Positions 1 to 9,229 of a stretch of DNA of 64,000 nucleotides are shown piece after piece. The position numbers and the translations under genes were made by a program. The notes beneath the pieces are model-generated. The model was not told the origin of the DNA, did no database searches, and saw nothing but the letters and a program-made list of their open reading frames with translations. How positions within the stretch are numbered: the first letter of the stretch is position 1; the number at the start of each line of letters is the position of its first letter. The stretch comes from Tidjanibacter sp. (GTDB lineage: Bacteria; Bacteroidota; Bacteroidia; Bacteroidales; Rikenellaceae): positions 141,258 through 205,257 of the forward strand of contig JAFVSJ010000005.1 in assembly GCA_017503805.1 (NCBI GenBank), in the 5' to 3' direction.

Positions 1-443
1 ATCACTACGATGTCAATAATACCCGAGCGAATCAGTGTCTCGGCAATTTCGAGCGCCTGCTCTCCGCTATCAGGCTGTGATACGAGCAGGCTATCTATAT
101 TAACTCCAAGTTTAGTGGCATAAAAACTATCGAAAGCGTGTTCCGCATCAATGAAAGCCGCAACGCCGCCTGCTTTCTGCGCCTCAGCGATGGCGTGAAT
201 AGCCAAGGTGGTTTTACCGGAGGACTCGGGGCCATAAATCTCCACGATGCGACCTTTGGGATAGCCACCTACTCCGAGAGCATTATCAAGAGTGATGGAA
301 CCTGTGGGAATGACTGCCACGGGCTCGATGCTCTCGAGATTCATCTTCATAATTGAGCCTTTGCCAAAATCTTTCTCGATCTTATCCAACACAGCGCTCA
401 AGACTTTCTGTTTTTCGGGATCGAGTGAAACTTTTTCTGCCAT
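1..443 (-). CDS. recA: RecA recombinase, N-terminal part (cut by window edge)
   Basis: RecA forms ATP-dependent filaments on single-stranded DNA for homologous recombination and LexA-type co-cleavage. The reading frame starts [12 protein letters not shown] at 443 and stays open to base 1, giving about 147 residues. It holds the N-terminal helix region, the phosphate-binding Walker A loop GPESSGKT and the following [15 protein letters not shown] stretch, all characteristic of RecA. The Walker B half, the DNA-binding loops and the C-terminus lie outside the window. The truncation is therefore a window effect, not a pseudogene. It lies 36 bp downstream of bcp on the same strand, so the two are probably co-transcribed. 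Confidence 0.96.
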   Translation of the reverse strand, partial: MAEKVSLDPEKQKVLSAVLDKIEKDFGKGSIMKMNLESIEPVAVIPTGSITLDNALGVGGYPKGRIVEIYGPESSGKTTLAIHAIAEAQKAGGVAAFIDAEHAFDSFYATKLGVNIDSLLVSQPDSGEQALEIAETLIRSGIIDIVV

Positions 444-479
444 TGTTGTTTATCTTTTATATTGTTCTAATTATTTCTG

Positions 480-980
480 CTACTTGATGTCGTAAAGTCG
501 CAATAGCTCATCTTTGGTTGGAGCTTTTTCCCACCACTCGGCAATCTGCTGCCAATGGGTCGAGGTCTTTACCTTGTCGAAGATGTGGAGGATGTGCCCC
601 CTCTCGTCAATGATAAACGTTGTGCGCACGATGCCCATATATTTGCGGCCATACATACTCTTCTCCCTCCACACGCCGTATGCCTCGGCAATCACCTTGT
701 CGGTGTCGGCCACAAGTGGAAATTCAAGACCGTGTTTATCGCAGAAGTTCTCGTGCGACTTCACACTATCGGGGCTCACACCCACTATCTCGAACCCCAA
801 CTCCTTGAGGTGCATCTTGCCTTCCATCAGACTTTTAGCCTCAAGGGTGCATCCCGACGTATTGTCCTTGGGGTAGAAATATAGGATAACTTTCTTGCCT
901 TGATAGTCAGAGAGTTTTATAGTCTTGCCGCCCTGCGTAATGCCCTCCCACTCGGGGGCTTTGTTACCAACTTTCAACAT
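480..980 (-). CDS. bcp: Thioredoxin-dependent peroxiredoxin, Bcp/PrxQ type
   Basis: A cytosolic thiol peroxidase that reduces H2O2 and organic peroxides. The start is placed at ATG 980 (MLKVGNKAPEW), giving 166 residues; an upstream in-frame TTG would add five residues but matches the family less well. The AhpC/TSA thioredoxin fold is evident: NKAPEWEG near the N-terminus, then YFYPKDNTSGCTLEA with the peroxidatic Cys in the GCT motif. Many Bcp proteins carry a resolving Cys five residues after it; here that position is Lys-Ser (GCTLEAKS). A later Cys in ENFCDKHG is the only obvious alternative. It sits between the dnaA terminator and recA. Confidence 0.93.
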   Translation of the reverse strand: MLKVGNKAPEWEGITQGGKTIKLSDYQGKKVILYFYPKDNTSGCTLEAKSLMEGKMHLKELGFEIVGVSPDSVKSHENFCDKHGLEFPLVADTDKVIAEAYGVWREKSMYGRKYMGIVRTTFIIDERGHILHIFDKVKTSTHWQQIAEWWEKAPTKDELLRLYDIK

Positions 981-1030
981 AGCGAATTTGTGCAAACGAT
1001 TTTACGGATAATTTATTGTAAAATTAGAAA

Positions 1031-1067
1031 AAAAAACGCAATCACCAAAGGGTAATTGCGTTTTTTT
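1031..1067 (-). terminator. Intrinsic terminator downstream of dnaA
   Basis: Inverted repeat CGCAATcACC / GGgTaATTGCG with an AAAG loop, flanked by A and T runs on both sides. On the minus strand it ends in a long U-tract just after the dnaA stop, and it could work in both directions. Confidence 0.8.
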
Positions 1068-1084
1068 ACCAGACGTTTAGGATA

Positions 1085-2506
1085 TTATTTTGCCAGCACC
1101 AAGCGGTTAATCTCCTCTATCATCTGCATAAACGACTTGTCGGTTTCGATGAGGTTGGTCACTGCTTTGCAGGCGTGGAGAACCGTGGCGTGATTCTTAC
1201 CGCCGATGGCAGCTCCGATAGCCGAAAGTGGCGACTTGGTGTGCTGCTTGCAGAGGTACATTGCAATTTGTCGTGCTTGTGCGATGTCGCGCGTGCGTTT
1301 GGGTGAATCAAATGCGCTCTCCTCAATATTGAGATATTCGCAGACAACTTTACGGATATGCTCTATCGAAATCTCCTTGGGGCTGATTTTTACATACATT
1401 TTCAGCACCTCCTTGGCAAGCGTAATGGTAATCTTCCTATTAAGGAATGCCGAATTGGCCACCAAAGCCGACAATGCACCCTCTATCTCGCGGATGTTGG
1501 CATTGATATTCTCGGCAAAGTAGTGAACAACCTCATCGGGGAGTTCGGCGTGCAGGTTGGCTGCCTTATTGCGGATGATCTTTACCTTTGTTTCATAGTC
1601 GGGCTGTGTCAGTTCGGCCGCAAGTCCCCATTTGAATCGGGTAAGAAGTCGATCATTAATATCGCTCAACTCCGAGGGACGCTTATCCGAGGTAAGAATC
1701 AGCTGCTTACCAGTCAGATGGAGGTGATTGAAGATATTGAAGAAAGCATTCTGGGTACTATTTTTGTTGCCCGAAAGCTCCTGAATATCATCAATGATCA
1801 ACACATCCACCATCTGATAGAAGTTGATAAAATCATTGGGTTCTTTGTTGAGTATGGCGGTGGTGTATTGTGCCTGAAATTTATTCATCGACACATAGAG
1901 CACCTGCAGGTCGGGATGACGCTGCTTGATTTCCATACCAATAGCTTGTGCAAGATGGGTCTTGCCGAGGCCTGAATCGCCAAAAATGTAGAGCGGATTA
2001 TAGGCAGTTTTGCCGGGCTCAATAGATACGGCCAAACCTACGCTACGCACCAATCGATTACACTCGCCCTCCACAAAGGTATCGAAAGTGTAGTTGGGGT
2101 TGAGCTGCGAAGGGATTTCGAGCTTTTTGATACCGGGAATTATAAAAGGATTTTTTATCTTTGTGGTATCACCCATTGCAACAACCTTACCCATCTGCTC
2201 GGTGGCGGCTTGTGCGGCCTTCTGCTGCTCCACGGGACTCTGTTCATAGGTGGGTACCGAGTAGCGAAGGCTTGTATTGGAGCCAAAGAAGCGATAGATA
2301 ATAGGTCGCAACGAGGGTATATAGTTGCGCTCGATGTGGAAAACGAAGTCCTCGCTGGGCAATCTCAGGCGCAAAGTCTTGCCGTCGTAGTCCAGAGGGA
2401 CTATCGGCTCAAACCATTTAACAAACTCCTCTTCAGTAGTTTGCTCCTTGATTTGGGCCAAGCAGTTCTGCCACGCATCGCTATATGTCGTCGTGCTTGC
2501 TATCAT
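1085..2506 (-). CDS. dnaA: Chromosomal replication initiator DnaA
   Basis: DnaA binds 9-mer boxes at oriC, melts DNA with its AAA+ domain and loads the helicase. The 473 residues are the usual length. Domain I spans about 1-85 (DAWQNCLAQIK...FVKWF) and is followed by a Gln/Ala-rich linker (about 88-110). The AAA+ domain starts near residue 138 with NYTFDTFVEG, Walker A GDSGLGKT at 176-183, Walker B VLIIDDIQ and sensor RLLTRFKWG. Domain IV carries the DNA-binding signature KNHATVLHACKAV near the C-terminus. It is monocistronic, with its own terminator. I see no cluster of DnaA boxes beside it, so this is not evidently the origin. Confidence 0.98.
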   Translation of the reverse strand: MIASTTTYSDAWQNCLAQIKEQTTEEEFVKWFEPIVPLDYDGKTLRLRLPSEDFVFHIERNYIPSLRPIIYRFFGSNTSLRYSVPTYEQSPVEQQKAAQAATEQMGKVVAMGDTTKIKNPFIIPGIKKLEIPSQLNPNYTFDTFVEGECNRLVRSVGLAVSIEPGKTAYNPLYIFGDSGLGKTHLAQAIGMEIKQRHPDLQVLYVSMNKFQAQYTTAILNKEPNDFINFYQMVDVLIIDDIQELSGNKNSTQNAFFNIFNHLHLTGKQLILTSDKRPSELSDINDRLLTRFKWGLAAELTQPDYETKVKIIRNKAANLHAELPDEVVHYFAENINANIREIEGALSALVANSAFLNRKITITLAKEVLKMYVKISPKEISIEHIRKVVCEYLNIEESAFDSPKRTRDIAQARQIAMYLCKQHTKSPLSAIGAAIGGKNHATVLHACKAVTNLIETDKSFMQMIEEINRLVLAK

Positions 2507-2587
2507 TTATAGACTTGGGTAATGATTGTTTGTTTCCGACCACAAAATTGTGAATAAAATTGTTAAAAAAATATGTTTTTACTATTG

Positions 2588-2595
2588 CAAAATTA
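2588..2595 (-). promoter_or_regulatory. Candidate -7 box for dnaA
   Basis: On the minus strand TAATTTTG matches the Bacteroidota -7 consensus TAnnTTTG, about 80 bp before the dnaA start. No clear -33 element at the right distance, so support is modest. Confidence 0.35.
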
Positions 2596-2654
2596 GTTTT
2601 AATTATTATAGAAAATTTTACTGCACTTTTTCGCCGCTTTTTAATCCGCTGATA

Positions 2655-2684
2655 TTGAGAATTGACGAAAAAATCGTATCTTTG
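2655..2684 (+). promoter_or_regulatory. Bacteroidota-type promoter for the phosphohexomutase gene
   Basis: TTG at 2655-2657, 19 bp spacer, then TATCTTTG at 2677-2684, which fits the sigma-ABfr -33/-7 pattern. The gene starts 68 bp further on. Confidence 0.7.
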
Positions 2685-2752
2685 CTATATATTATTTTTA
2701 GATAGAATCGAAAGAATACTATAAACATAACTTATAACGAACAAAACTAACT

Positions 2753-4483
2753 ATGGAACAGTACATTCTCGACAGAGCGCAGAAATGGCTCGACGGAAAC
2801 TACGACGAAAAAACCAAGGAGCAGGTAAGATACCTGATGGATAATGACCCCAAAGAACTCTCCGAAAGTTTCTATCAGGATCTGGAGTTCGGCACCGGCG
2901 GCTTAAGGGGCATCCTTGGCGTTGGCACCAACCGAATGAACGTATATACAGTAGGTATGGCAACACAGGGTTTGGCCAACTATCTGAAGAAATGTTTTGA
3001 GGGTGAGGAGATTAAAGTTGCTGTTAGCCACGACTGCCGTAACTTTAGTCGTGAGTTTGCCGAGCGCACTGCCGACATCTTTGCCTCCAATGGCTTCAAG
3101 GTTTACCTTTTTGAGTCGCTCCGCCCCACCCCTGAGTTGAGCTTTGCCATTCGTGAGCTCGGCTGCAAGAGTGGTGTGATGGTGACTGCCTCGCACAACC
3201 CCCGCGAGTACAATGGCTACAAGGCATATTGGGAGGATGGCTCTCAGGTTATTGCGCCCCACGACAAAAACATTATCGAGGAAGTAAACAAAATTACCTC
3301 TGTAGATCAGATTATTAGCGGTCTCAATAAGGAAAACATCGAGATTATTGGTGAGGAGTTCGACAACATCTATCTCGAGCGTGTCAAAGGCCTTTCGCTC
3401 TCGCCCGAGGCAGTGGCTAAATATCACGATATGAAGATTGTCTACACCCCCATCCACGGTTGTGGCCACAAACTTGTGCCCGCATCGCTTCGTCGCTACG
3501 GCTTTACCAACATCTCAACCGTAGCCGAGCAGATGGTCATCGACGGCAACTTCCCCACCGTTGAGTCGCCCAATCCCGAGGAGAGGACCACAATGCGTAT
3601 GGCCATTGAACAAGGCCAGCGCGAGGGTGCCGAGATTGTTATGGCAACCGACCCCGATAGCGACCGCATCGGCATAGCAGTTCCCGACAATGATGGCAAC
3701 TTCGTGCTGCTCAATGGCAACCAGACCTGCGTACTGCTCACCTACTATATGTGCCGCCGCTGGAAAGAGAACGGAATGCTCGATGGCAAGCAGTATATCG
3801 TGAAGACCATCGTAACATCCGAGATGATGGCCGAGGTGGCCAAGAGTTTTGGCGTTGAGTACTTCGACTGCCTTACTGGTTTCAAGAATATTGCAAAGGT
3901 CATCCGTCAGGAGGAGGCCAAAGGCAATGTTTACATTGGTGGTGGCGAAGAGAGCTTCGGCTTCTTGGCAGGCTCGTTCTTGAGGGATAAAGATGGTGTT
4001 TCGGCTTGTTCGCTCGCTGCAGAGGCTGCGGCTTGGGCAAAAAGCATCGGCACAACCCTCTATGACCTCATCAAAGAGCTCTACATTGAGTATGGTTTCT
4101 ACAAAGAGGGACTCGTATCTGTAGTTCGTAAAGGTCAGGAGGGCGCAGCCGAGATTAAGCAGATGATGGTTGACTTCAGGGCCAATCCTCCAAAGCAGAT
4201 TTGCGGCTCCGACATTGTGACTATCAAAGACTATCAATCCTCGGTAGCCCTTGATCCTCGTACCGGTGCAACTTGCCCCATCGACATTGACAAGAGCAAT
4301 GTGCTTCAGTATCTCACCGCAGACGGCACAATCCTCTCGATTCGTCCCAGCGGCACCGAGCCCAAAATTAAGTTCTACTTCGGTGTAAAAGAGCCACTTG
4401 CATCGCTTGCCGACTACGACAAGGTTTCCGAGAAACTCGACCAGAAGATTGAGCAGATGAAAAAAGAGTTGAACCTGATTTAA
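2753..4483 (+). CDS. Phosphoglucomutase/phosphomannomutase (alpha-D-phosphohexomutase)
   Basis: Interconverts hexose-1-phosphate and hexose-6-phosphate, feeding glycogen and nucleotide-sugar synthesis. The 576 residues show the four phosphohexomutase domains: substrate lid region GTGGLRGILG, the phosphoserine loop VTASHNPREYNGYK, the Mg-binding loop ATDPDSDRIG, the sugar-specificity loop GGGEESFG and the C-terminal phosphate-binding loop RPSGTEPKIKFYF. The length and GTGGLRG start are those of the ~570-residue PGM2-like class rather than the shorter PMM/PGM. Which hexose it prefers cannot be read from the sequence. It is a single-gene unit with a promoter upstream and a strong terminator downstream. 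Confidence 0.95.
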   Translation: MEQYILDRAQKWLDGNYDEKTKEQVRYLMDNDPKELSESFYQDLEFGTGGLRGILGVGTNRMNVYTVGMATQGLANYLKKCFEGEEIKVAVSHDCRNFSREFAERTADIFASNGFKVYLFESLRPTPELSFAIRELGCKSGVMVTASHNPREYNGYKAYWEDGSQVIAPHDKNIIEEVNKITSVDQIISGLNKENIEIIGEEFDNIYLERVKGLSLSPEAVAKYHDMKIVYTPIHGCGHKLVPASLRRYGFTNISTVAEQMVIDGNFPTVESPNPEERTTMRMAIEQGQREGAEIVMATDPDSDRIGIAVPDNDGNFVLLNGNQTCVLLTYYMCRRWKENGMLDGKQYIVKTIVTSEMMAEVAKSFGVEYFDCLTGFKNIAKVIRQEEAKGNVYIGGGEESFGFLAGSFLRDKDGVSACSLAAEAAAWAKSIGTTLYDLIKELYIEYGFYKEGLVSVVRKGQEGAAEIKQMMVDFRANPPKQICGSDIVTIKDYQSSVALDPRTGATCPIDIDKSNVLQYLTADGTILSIRPSGTEPKIKFYFGVKEPLASLADYDKVSEKLDQKIEQMKKELNLI

Positions 4484-4502
4484 CGAGAGTTTGCACTTAG
4501 AT

Positions 4503-4535
4503 AAGAGAGCCCGATGCGTTGCGTCGGGCTCTCTT
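4503..4535. terminator. Bidirectional terminator between convergent genes
   Basis: Perfect 12-bp stem AAGAGAGCCCGA / TCGGGCTCTCTT with a 9-nt loop, lying between the mutase stop and the convergent O-methyltransferase stop. It can serve both transcripts. Confidence 0.85.
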
Positions 4536-4549
4536 GTTACCTATATATA

Positions 4550-5200
4550 TCATAATACCCTAATGAGGTTTATACCATCTCGCAGAGGGATGATAACATT
4601 CTCCACCCTCGGATCCTCGTGGACCAAGCGGTTGAATTCCAAAATTCCGCGAGTTTGCAGGTCGGAGGGTTTCACGCTCTCGGCTGTAACCTTGCCATAC
4701 CAAAGAATATTGTCGGCCAAAATATAGCTTCCCGAGTGCACCAAACCATTATCCATCAACATATTCCAATAGGCAGGATACTCTCGTTTGTCACCATCGA
4801 GAAATACCAAGTCGTAGATCTCTCCCAAATTAGGTACGATGTCGAGTGCCGAGCCGGTGTGTCGACGAATCTTGTGGCCGTAAGGTGAGCGCGAGAAAAA
4901 CTCAGTCTGTATTCCCTCCAACTCATCTTCTATTTCAATTGTATCAATGATGCCATCGTCCGGCATACCTGCTGCAAAACAGAGAGTTGCGTACCCCGTA
5001 AAGGTACCAACCTCAAGCACTCGACGGGGTGCAATCATCCGCGTGAGCATCTCAAGGAACTTGCCCTGTACGTGCCCCGACACCATCTGCGGCTGCACAA
5101 CTCTCATATTGCTTTCGGCCTCAAGTTCGGCGAGCAGACTATCTTCGTCGGATGAAAGGTTGCGTATGTAGCGTTCGAGTTCGGCGTTATTGGTTGGCAT
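4550..5200 (-). CDS. SAM-dependent O-methyltransferase (COMT/family 3 type)
   Basis: A class I methyltransferase of 216 residues. The SAM-binding motif VLEVGTFTGYATLCFA follows the usual family opening (MVSGHVQGKFLEML), then the acidic ribose-binding segment IDTIEIEDELE and the metal/catalytic motif VFLDGDKREYPAY, with ADNILWYGKV further on. These match bacterial O-methyltransferases of the catechol/caffeoyl-CoA type (PF01596). The natural substrate is unknown. It is the last gene of the dapB-lepB-yigZ-uvrA-M16 run, 10 bp after the peptidase gene. Confidence 0.9.
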   Translation of the reverse strand: MPTNNAELERYIRNLSSDEDSLLAELEAESNMRVVQPQMVSGHVQGKFLEMLTRMIAPRRVLEVGTFTGYATLCFAAGMPDDGIIDTIEIEDELEGIQTEFFSRSPYGHKIRRHTGSALDIVPNLGEIYDLVFLDGDKREYPAYWNMLMDNGLVHSGSYILADNILWYGKVTAESVKPSDLQTRGILEFNRLVHEDPRVENVIIPLRDGINLIRVL

Positions 5201-5210
5201 AACTTGCGAG

Positions 5211-6434
5211 TTATTTGTATGTTAGACTTGAGAGCGAAGGTAAAATATCTTTTGCCACCTCCATAATATCTTCGGGCGTAATTTCGGACACCTTGCGGTA
5301 GATTTCATCGAGACTATCTACGGTACCGTAGACAAGTACACTCTTGCCCACTCCAAGCATATAAGCCTCGTTGTTTTCGGCCGAGATGGTGAATTGGCCG
5401 AGAAACTGCTTCTTTGCAACAGAAAGTTGTCGGGCCGTCAGCGGCTCGGTCATTATTCGTTCCATCTCGCTGTTAATCACGGCCCTACACTGTTCGAGTT
5501 TATCTTTTTCGCAAGAGTAGTAGATAGTGAACATTCCGCAATCACTCAATGGAGTGTAGAGCGCCTCCACACAGTAGGTCAGCGCATTACGTTCTCGAAG
5601 TGCGACATTAAGTCTCGATGCCGCCGAGGGGCCACCGAGTATGTTGGTCATCAGAATAAGCGCCAGTCTGCGTTTGTCATCGAGTGGATAAGCACGCTTA
5701 CCAAGTAGGCAACGTGCCTGATGATGTGAGGGATGTGACACCACTTTTGAAAACTCCGCCACAGGACCAGGTGCTACCCTATCGGCTGCTTTTCGAGAGG
5801 CTATTTCGGTGCCGAAGTAGCGCTCAACTGCTGCTGTGAAAGACTTTGGAGAGATATTGCCTATCGCTGCAAAGACCATACGGTCTGTAGTGTAGTTGCG
5901 CTTCACAAATGAGCGGATGTCCTCTGAATGGAGCTTAGATATGGTTTGCTTGCGCCCGAGGATATTGTGACCAAGCTGCGAATCGGCAAATATAAGGTCC
6001 TCAAAATCATCGTATATACGTTCATCTGGCGAATCCTTATACATATTGATTTCATCATAAATCACCTCCTTTTCCTTGGCTACCTCGGCCTCTGGAAAGG
6101 TAGAGTGAAAAATGATATCATCGATGAGTTCCACTGCTTTGCGAAAATCTCCACGCATAACAGTTGCGTGCACAACAGTCTCTTCTTTGGTCGTAAAAGC
6201 GTTGATTTCTCCTCCGAGGTTTTCGAGTCGACAATTTACTTGATATGCTTTTCGTTTGGAGGTCCCTTTGAAGAGTGTGTGCTCGAGCAGGTGGGCCATA
6301 CCATATTCGCCTGCGACCTCGTCACGACTGCCCGCCCCTATGGTCATTGAGCAATAGCACACAGCGCTGCGCACCTGTTTAAGCACACAACGTATACCAT
6401 TAGGGAGCGTATATATGTAGAACTCCTCTTTCAC
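5211..6434 (-). CDS. M16 family zinc peptidase (single-domain, processing-peptidase-like)
   Basis: A 407-residue pitrilysin-family protein with the inverted zinc motif HLLEH (in YGMAHLLEHTLFKGT), and the downstream Glu ligand plausibly in the KEKEVIYDEINMYKD helix. Length fits bacterial M16B peptidases related to mitochondrial processing peptidase beta. The C-terminal half has the weaker repeat of the fold (ALILMTNILGGPSAASRLN). No signal peptide is seen, so it is probably cytosolic. The start is 2 bp from the uvrA stop, indicating translational coupling. Substrate unknown. Confidence 0.93.
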   Translation of the reverse strand: MKEEFYIYTLPNGIRCVLKQVRSAVCYCSMTIGAGSRDEVAGEYGMAHLLEHTLFKGTSKRKAYQVNCRLENLGGEINAFTTKEETVVHATVMRGDFRKAVELIDDIIFHSTFPEAEVAKEKEVIYDEINMYKDSPDERIYDDFEDLIFADSQLGHNILGRKQTISKLHSEDIRSFVKRNYTTDRMVFAAIGNISPKSFTAAVERYFGTEIASRKAADRVAPGPVAEFSKVVSHPSHHQARCLLGKRAYPLDDKRRLALILMTNILGGPSAASRLNVALRERNALTYCVEALYTPLSDCGMFTIYYSCEKDKLEQCRAVINSEMERIMTEPLTARQLSVAKKQFLGQFTISAENNEAYMLGVGKSVLVYGTVDSLDEIYRKVSEITPEDIMEVAKDILPSLSSLTYK

Positions 6435-6436
6435 AA

Positions 6437-9229
6437 CTACTTATCCTTATTTACTCTGGCTTTTAGATAGTCGGCCGTATAACTGTTTTTGCATTTCAGC
6501 AATCCATCCGGAGTACCCTCGTAGACCAGATTGCCACCGCCATCGCCTGCTTCAGGGCCGAGGTCTACAACCCAATCGGCGCACTTGATGATGTCGAGAT
6601 TGTGTTCGATAATCACTATTGTGTGTCCCTTCCTTAAGAGCGCATCGAAAGCGGAAAGCAGTTTATTTATATCGTGGAAATGCAGACCCGTCGTGGGCTC
6701 ATCGAAGATAAACATCGTGCCAGCCGTAGTATCATCGCCCATCAAATAGGATGCGAGTTTAACTCGCTGAATCTCTCCACCAGAGAGAGTTGATGTCGAT
6801 TGGCCGAGCTTGATATATCCGAGTCCAACATTCTGCAAAGTCTTGAGTGTCGCCACAATACGGTTATTGACTGCCTCTTTTTCGGCACCAAAAAACTCTA
6901 CCGCATCATCAACGCTCATCTCCAAAACGTCGGATATAGTCTTGCCCCGATAGCGAACTTCGAGCACCTCCTCACCAAAACGTTTGCCTCCGCAGTGCTC
7001 ACATTTGAGCTCCACATCTGCCATAAATTGCATCTCCACTCTGATTACACCCTCACCCTGGCACTCCTCACAGCGACCACCAGGACGATTGAACGAGAAG
7101 TGCGATTGAGTTATGCCATTGTGCAACGCATAGGGCTGTGATGCAAACAGTTGGCGTATTTCATTGTATGCCTTAGTATAGGTTACGGGGTTGGAACGCA
7201 ACGACTTGCCAATCGGACTTTGGTCTACCATCTCCACCGAGCGTATGAGGTCCAGATCGCCTTCGAGTCGCTCGTAACCACCCGGCTTATTGCCCGTTTC
7301 GTAGATGTGGCGGCGGAGAGCGGGGTAAAGTATGCCCTCAATGAGAGAGGACTTACCGCTACCACTCACACCGGTAATACAGGTCATCACTCCGAGGGGA
7401 ATCTGCACATCTATTCCCTTGAGATTATTCTCCCTCGCACCTCTTATTATAATTGAGTTACTCCAGCCGCGACGTGAGCGAGGCATCTCTATCGCCTTGC
7501 GGCCCGTAAGATAGTCGGCCGTAAGACTCTTTTCTGCATCTATTAGCTTTTCGATGGGGCCATTGAACATCACCTCCCCACCATTCACGCCTGCCTCCGG
7601 GCCTATATCTACGACGCAATCAGCCGCTCTAATTACCTCCTCTTCGTGCTCAACAACGATCACCGTATTGCCCAAGTCGCGAAGTTGACGGAGTACGGAG
7701 ATTAGACGGTTCGTATCACGTGGATGTAGTCCAATACTTGGTTCGTCGAGTATATATAGCGAGCCCGTCAAGTTACTACCCAGCGAAGTAGACAAGCTAA
7801 CCCTCTGACTCTCACCGCCCGACAATGTGGAGGACAACCTATCGAGCGTGAGGTAGCTGAGTCCCACGTCGGCAATATATTGCAGTCGGGTACGAATTTC
7901 CTTGAGCACTCTCTCCACTTTTGCGCGCTCATTTTGTGTCAGCTGCAGTTGGTCAAAGAACTCAATCAACTCCCCTATCGGCATTGCCACAAGTTCAGCG
8001 ATGGTTTTACCGCCCACCCTTACATAGAGAGCCTCCTTGCGCAAGCGTGCACCTTCACACTCGGGACAGAGAGTCTTGCCCGTAAAGCGCGACAGCATCA
8101 CCCGGTATTGAATCTTATATCGCTCTTTCTCAAGGAATTTGAAGAACTCATCGAGGCCGTGGAAATAAGCATTTCCCGACCACAGAAGTCGCCTTTGGGC
8201 CTGAGTGAGTTTGTGATACGGAGTGTGGATTGGAAAATCAAATTTATGGGCATTCTCAACAAGTTGATCACGCCACCAACTCATCGAAGCTCCTCGCCAA
8301 CAAGCAATTGCGTTGTCAAAAATACTCTTATTGCGATCTGGAACTACGAGATTCTCATCTATGCCGACCACCTTGCCGTAGCCCTCGCACGAGGGACACG
8401 CTCCGATGGGATTATTGAACGAAAAGAGGTGTTCTGTAGGTTCCTCGAAAGTGAGTCCGTCGAGTTCGAAATGTGAATTATAATCGGTGACTTCTCCATT
8501 GATTACTATCCTACAGATACCTCCACCAAGTTCCATTGCTCTCGAAACGGAGTCTCCCATACGGCCCACCGTATCTTCATCGTCGGCCACTCTCACTCGA
8601 TCTACCACAACGCTTATAGCCTCCGGTTTGGTTGTGTCACTTACCTGCGCAACAAACTCTTCTGCGAAGCACAATTCTCCCTGATAGATAAGGCGTTGCA
8701 CACCCTCTTGCATCAGTAACGTAAGGCGCTCGATGATAGTTTCATTTTGCCCAATAACAAATGGTGCAGCAATGATGGCCGACTCACCAAGATGGCCTGC
8801 AGTAAGCTGAGCAACAACATCTTGCGATTGGTAACGCACCACTTCATTACCGCTTATAGGTGAGAATGTTCGCCCTATTCTACCATAAAGCAACTTTAGA
8901 TAGTCGTATATTTCAGTAGATGTGCCGACCGTAGAACGAGGATTACGCGATGTGACTTTCTGTTCGATGGCAATGGCCGGTGCGATGCCTCGAATTATAT
9001 CTACATCGGGTTTCTCAATGCGACCGAGGAATTGACGTGCGTAGGTCGAAAGGCTCTCCACATAACGACGCTGGCCTTCGGCAAAAATCGTGTCGAAAGC
9101 GAGAGTCGATTTACCCGAACCAGATAGTCCGGTAATTACAACGAGTTGGTTATGAGGGATTTCAATCTCAATATTCTTGAGATTATGCACCCTCGCACCT
9201 TTTATATATATGGAGTTATACTTCTTCAT
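6437..9229 (-). CDS. uvrA: Excinuclease ABC subunit A
   Basis: The damage-recognition ATPase of nucleotide excision repair. With start ATG 9229 (MKKYNSIYIKGARVHNLKN) it has 930 residues, the usual size; an in-frame ATG at 9250 would add seven residues. Two ABC modules are visible: Walker A GLSGSGKSTLAFD and GVSGSGKSSLIEG, with the signatures TLSGGESQRVSL and TLSGGEIQRVKL. Zinc-finger cysteines appear in CPSCEGYG, CPECEGARL and CEECQGEG...CEHCGG. The start overlaps the end of yigZ, as expected inside an operon. Confidence 0.98.
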   Translation of the reverse strand: MKKYNSIYIKGARVHNLKNIEIEIPHNQLVVITGLSGSGKSTLAFDTIFAEGQRRYVESLSTYARQFLGRIEKPDVDIIRGIAPAIAIEQKVTSRNPRSTVGTSTEIYDYLKLLYGRIGRTFSPISGNEVVRYQSQDVVAQLTAGHLGESAIIAAPFVIGQNETIIERLTLLMQEGVQRLIYQGELCFAEEFVAQVSDTTKPEAISVVVDRVRVADDEDTVGRMGDSVSRAMELGGGICRIVINGEVTDYNSHFELDGLTFEEPTEHLFSFNNPIGACPSCEGYGKVVGIDENLVVPDRNKSIFDNAIACWRGASMSWWRDQLVENAHKFDFPIHTPYHKLTQAQRRLLWSGNAYFHGLDEFFKFLEKERYKIQYRVMLSRFTGKTLCPECEGARLRKEALYVRVGGKTIAELVAMPIGELIEFFDQLQLTQNERAKVERVLKEIRTRLQYIADVGLSYLTLDRLSSTLSGGESQRVSLSTSLGSNLTGSLYILDEPSIGLHPRDTNRLISVLRQLRDLGNTVIVVEHEEEVIRAADCVVDIGPEAGVNGGEVMFNGPIEKLIDAEKSLTADYLTGRKAIEMPRSRRGWSNSIIIRGARENNLKGIDVQIPLGVMTCITGVSGSGKSSLIEGILYPALRRHIYETGNKPGGYERLEGDLDLIRSVEMVDQSPIGKSLRSNPVTYTKAYNEIRQLFASQPYALHNGITQSHFSFNRPGGRCEECQGEGVIRVEMQFMADVELKCEHCGGKRFGEEVLEVRYRGKTISDVLEMSVDDAVEFFGAEKEAVNNRIVATLKTLQNVGLGYIKLGQSTSTLSGGEIQRVKLASYLMGDDTTAGTMFIFDEPTTGLHFHDINKLLSAFDALLRKGHTIVIIEHNLDIIKCADWVVDLGPEAGDGGGNLVYEGTPDGLLKCKNSYTADYLKARVNKDK

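Noticed and set aside
1-443. recA as a truncated pseudogene
   Set aside because: The frame is simply cut by the window boundary; what is visible is intact.
2507-2752. Possible oriC next to dnaA
   Set aside because: I looked for TTATCCACA-type boxes and AT-rich 13-mers and found no cluster of boxes; only promoters are visible.
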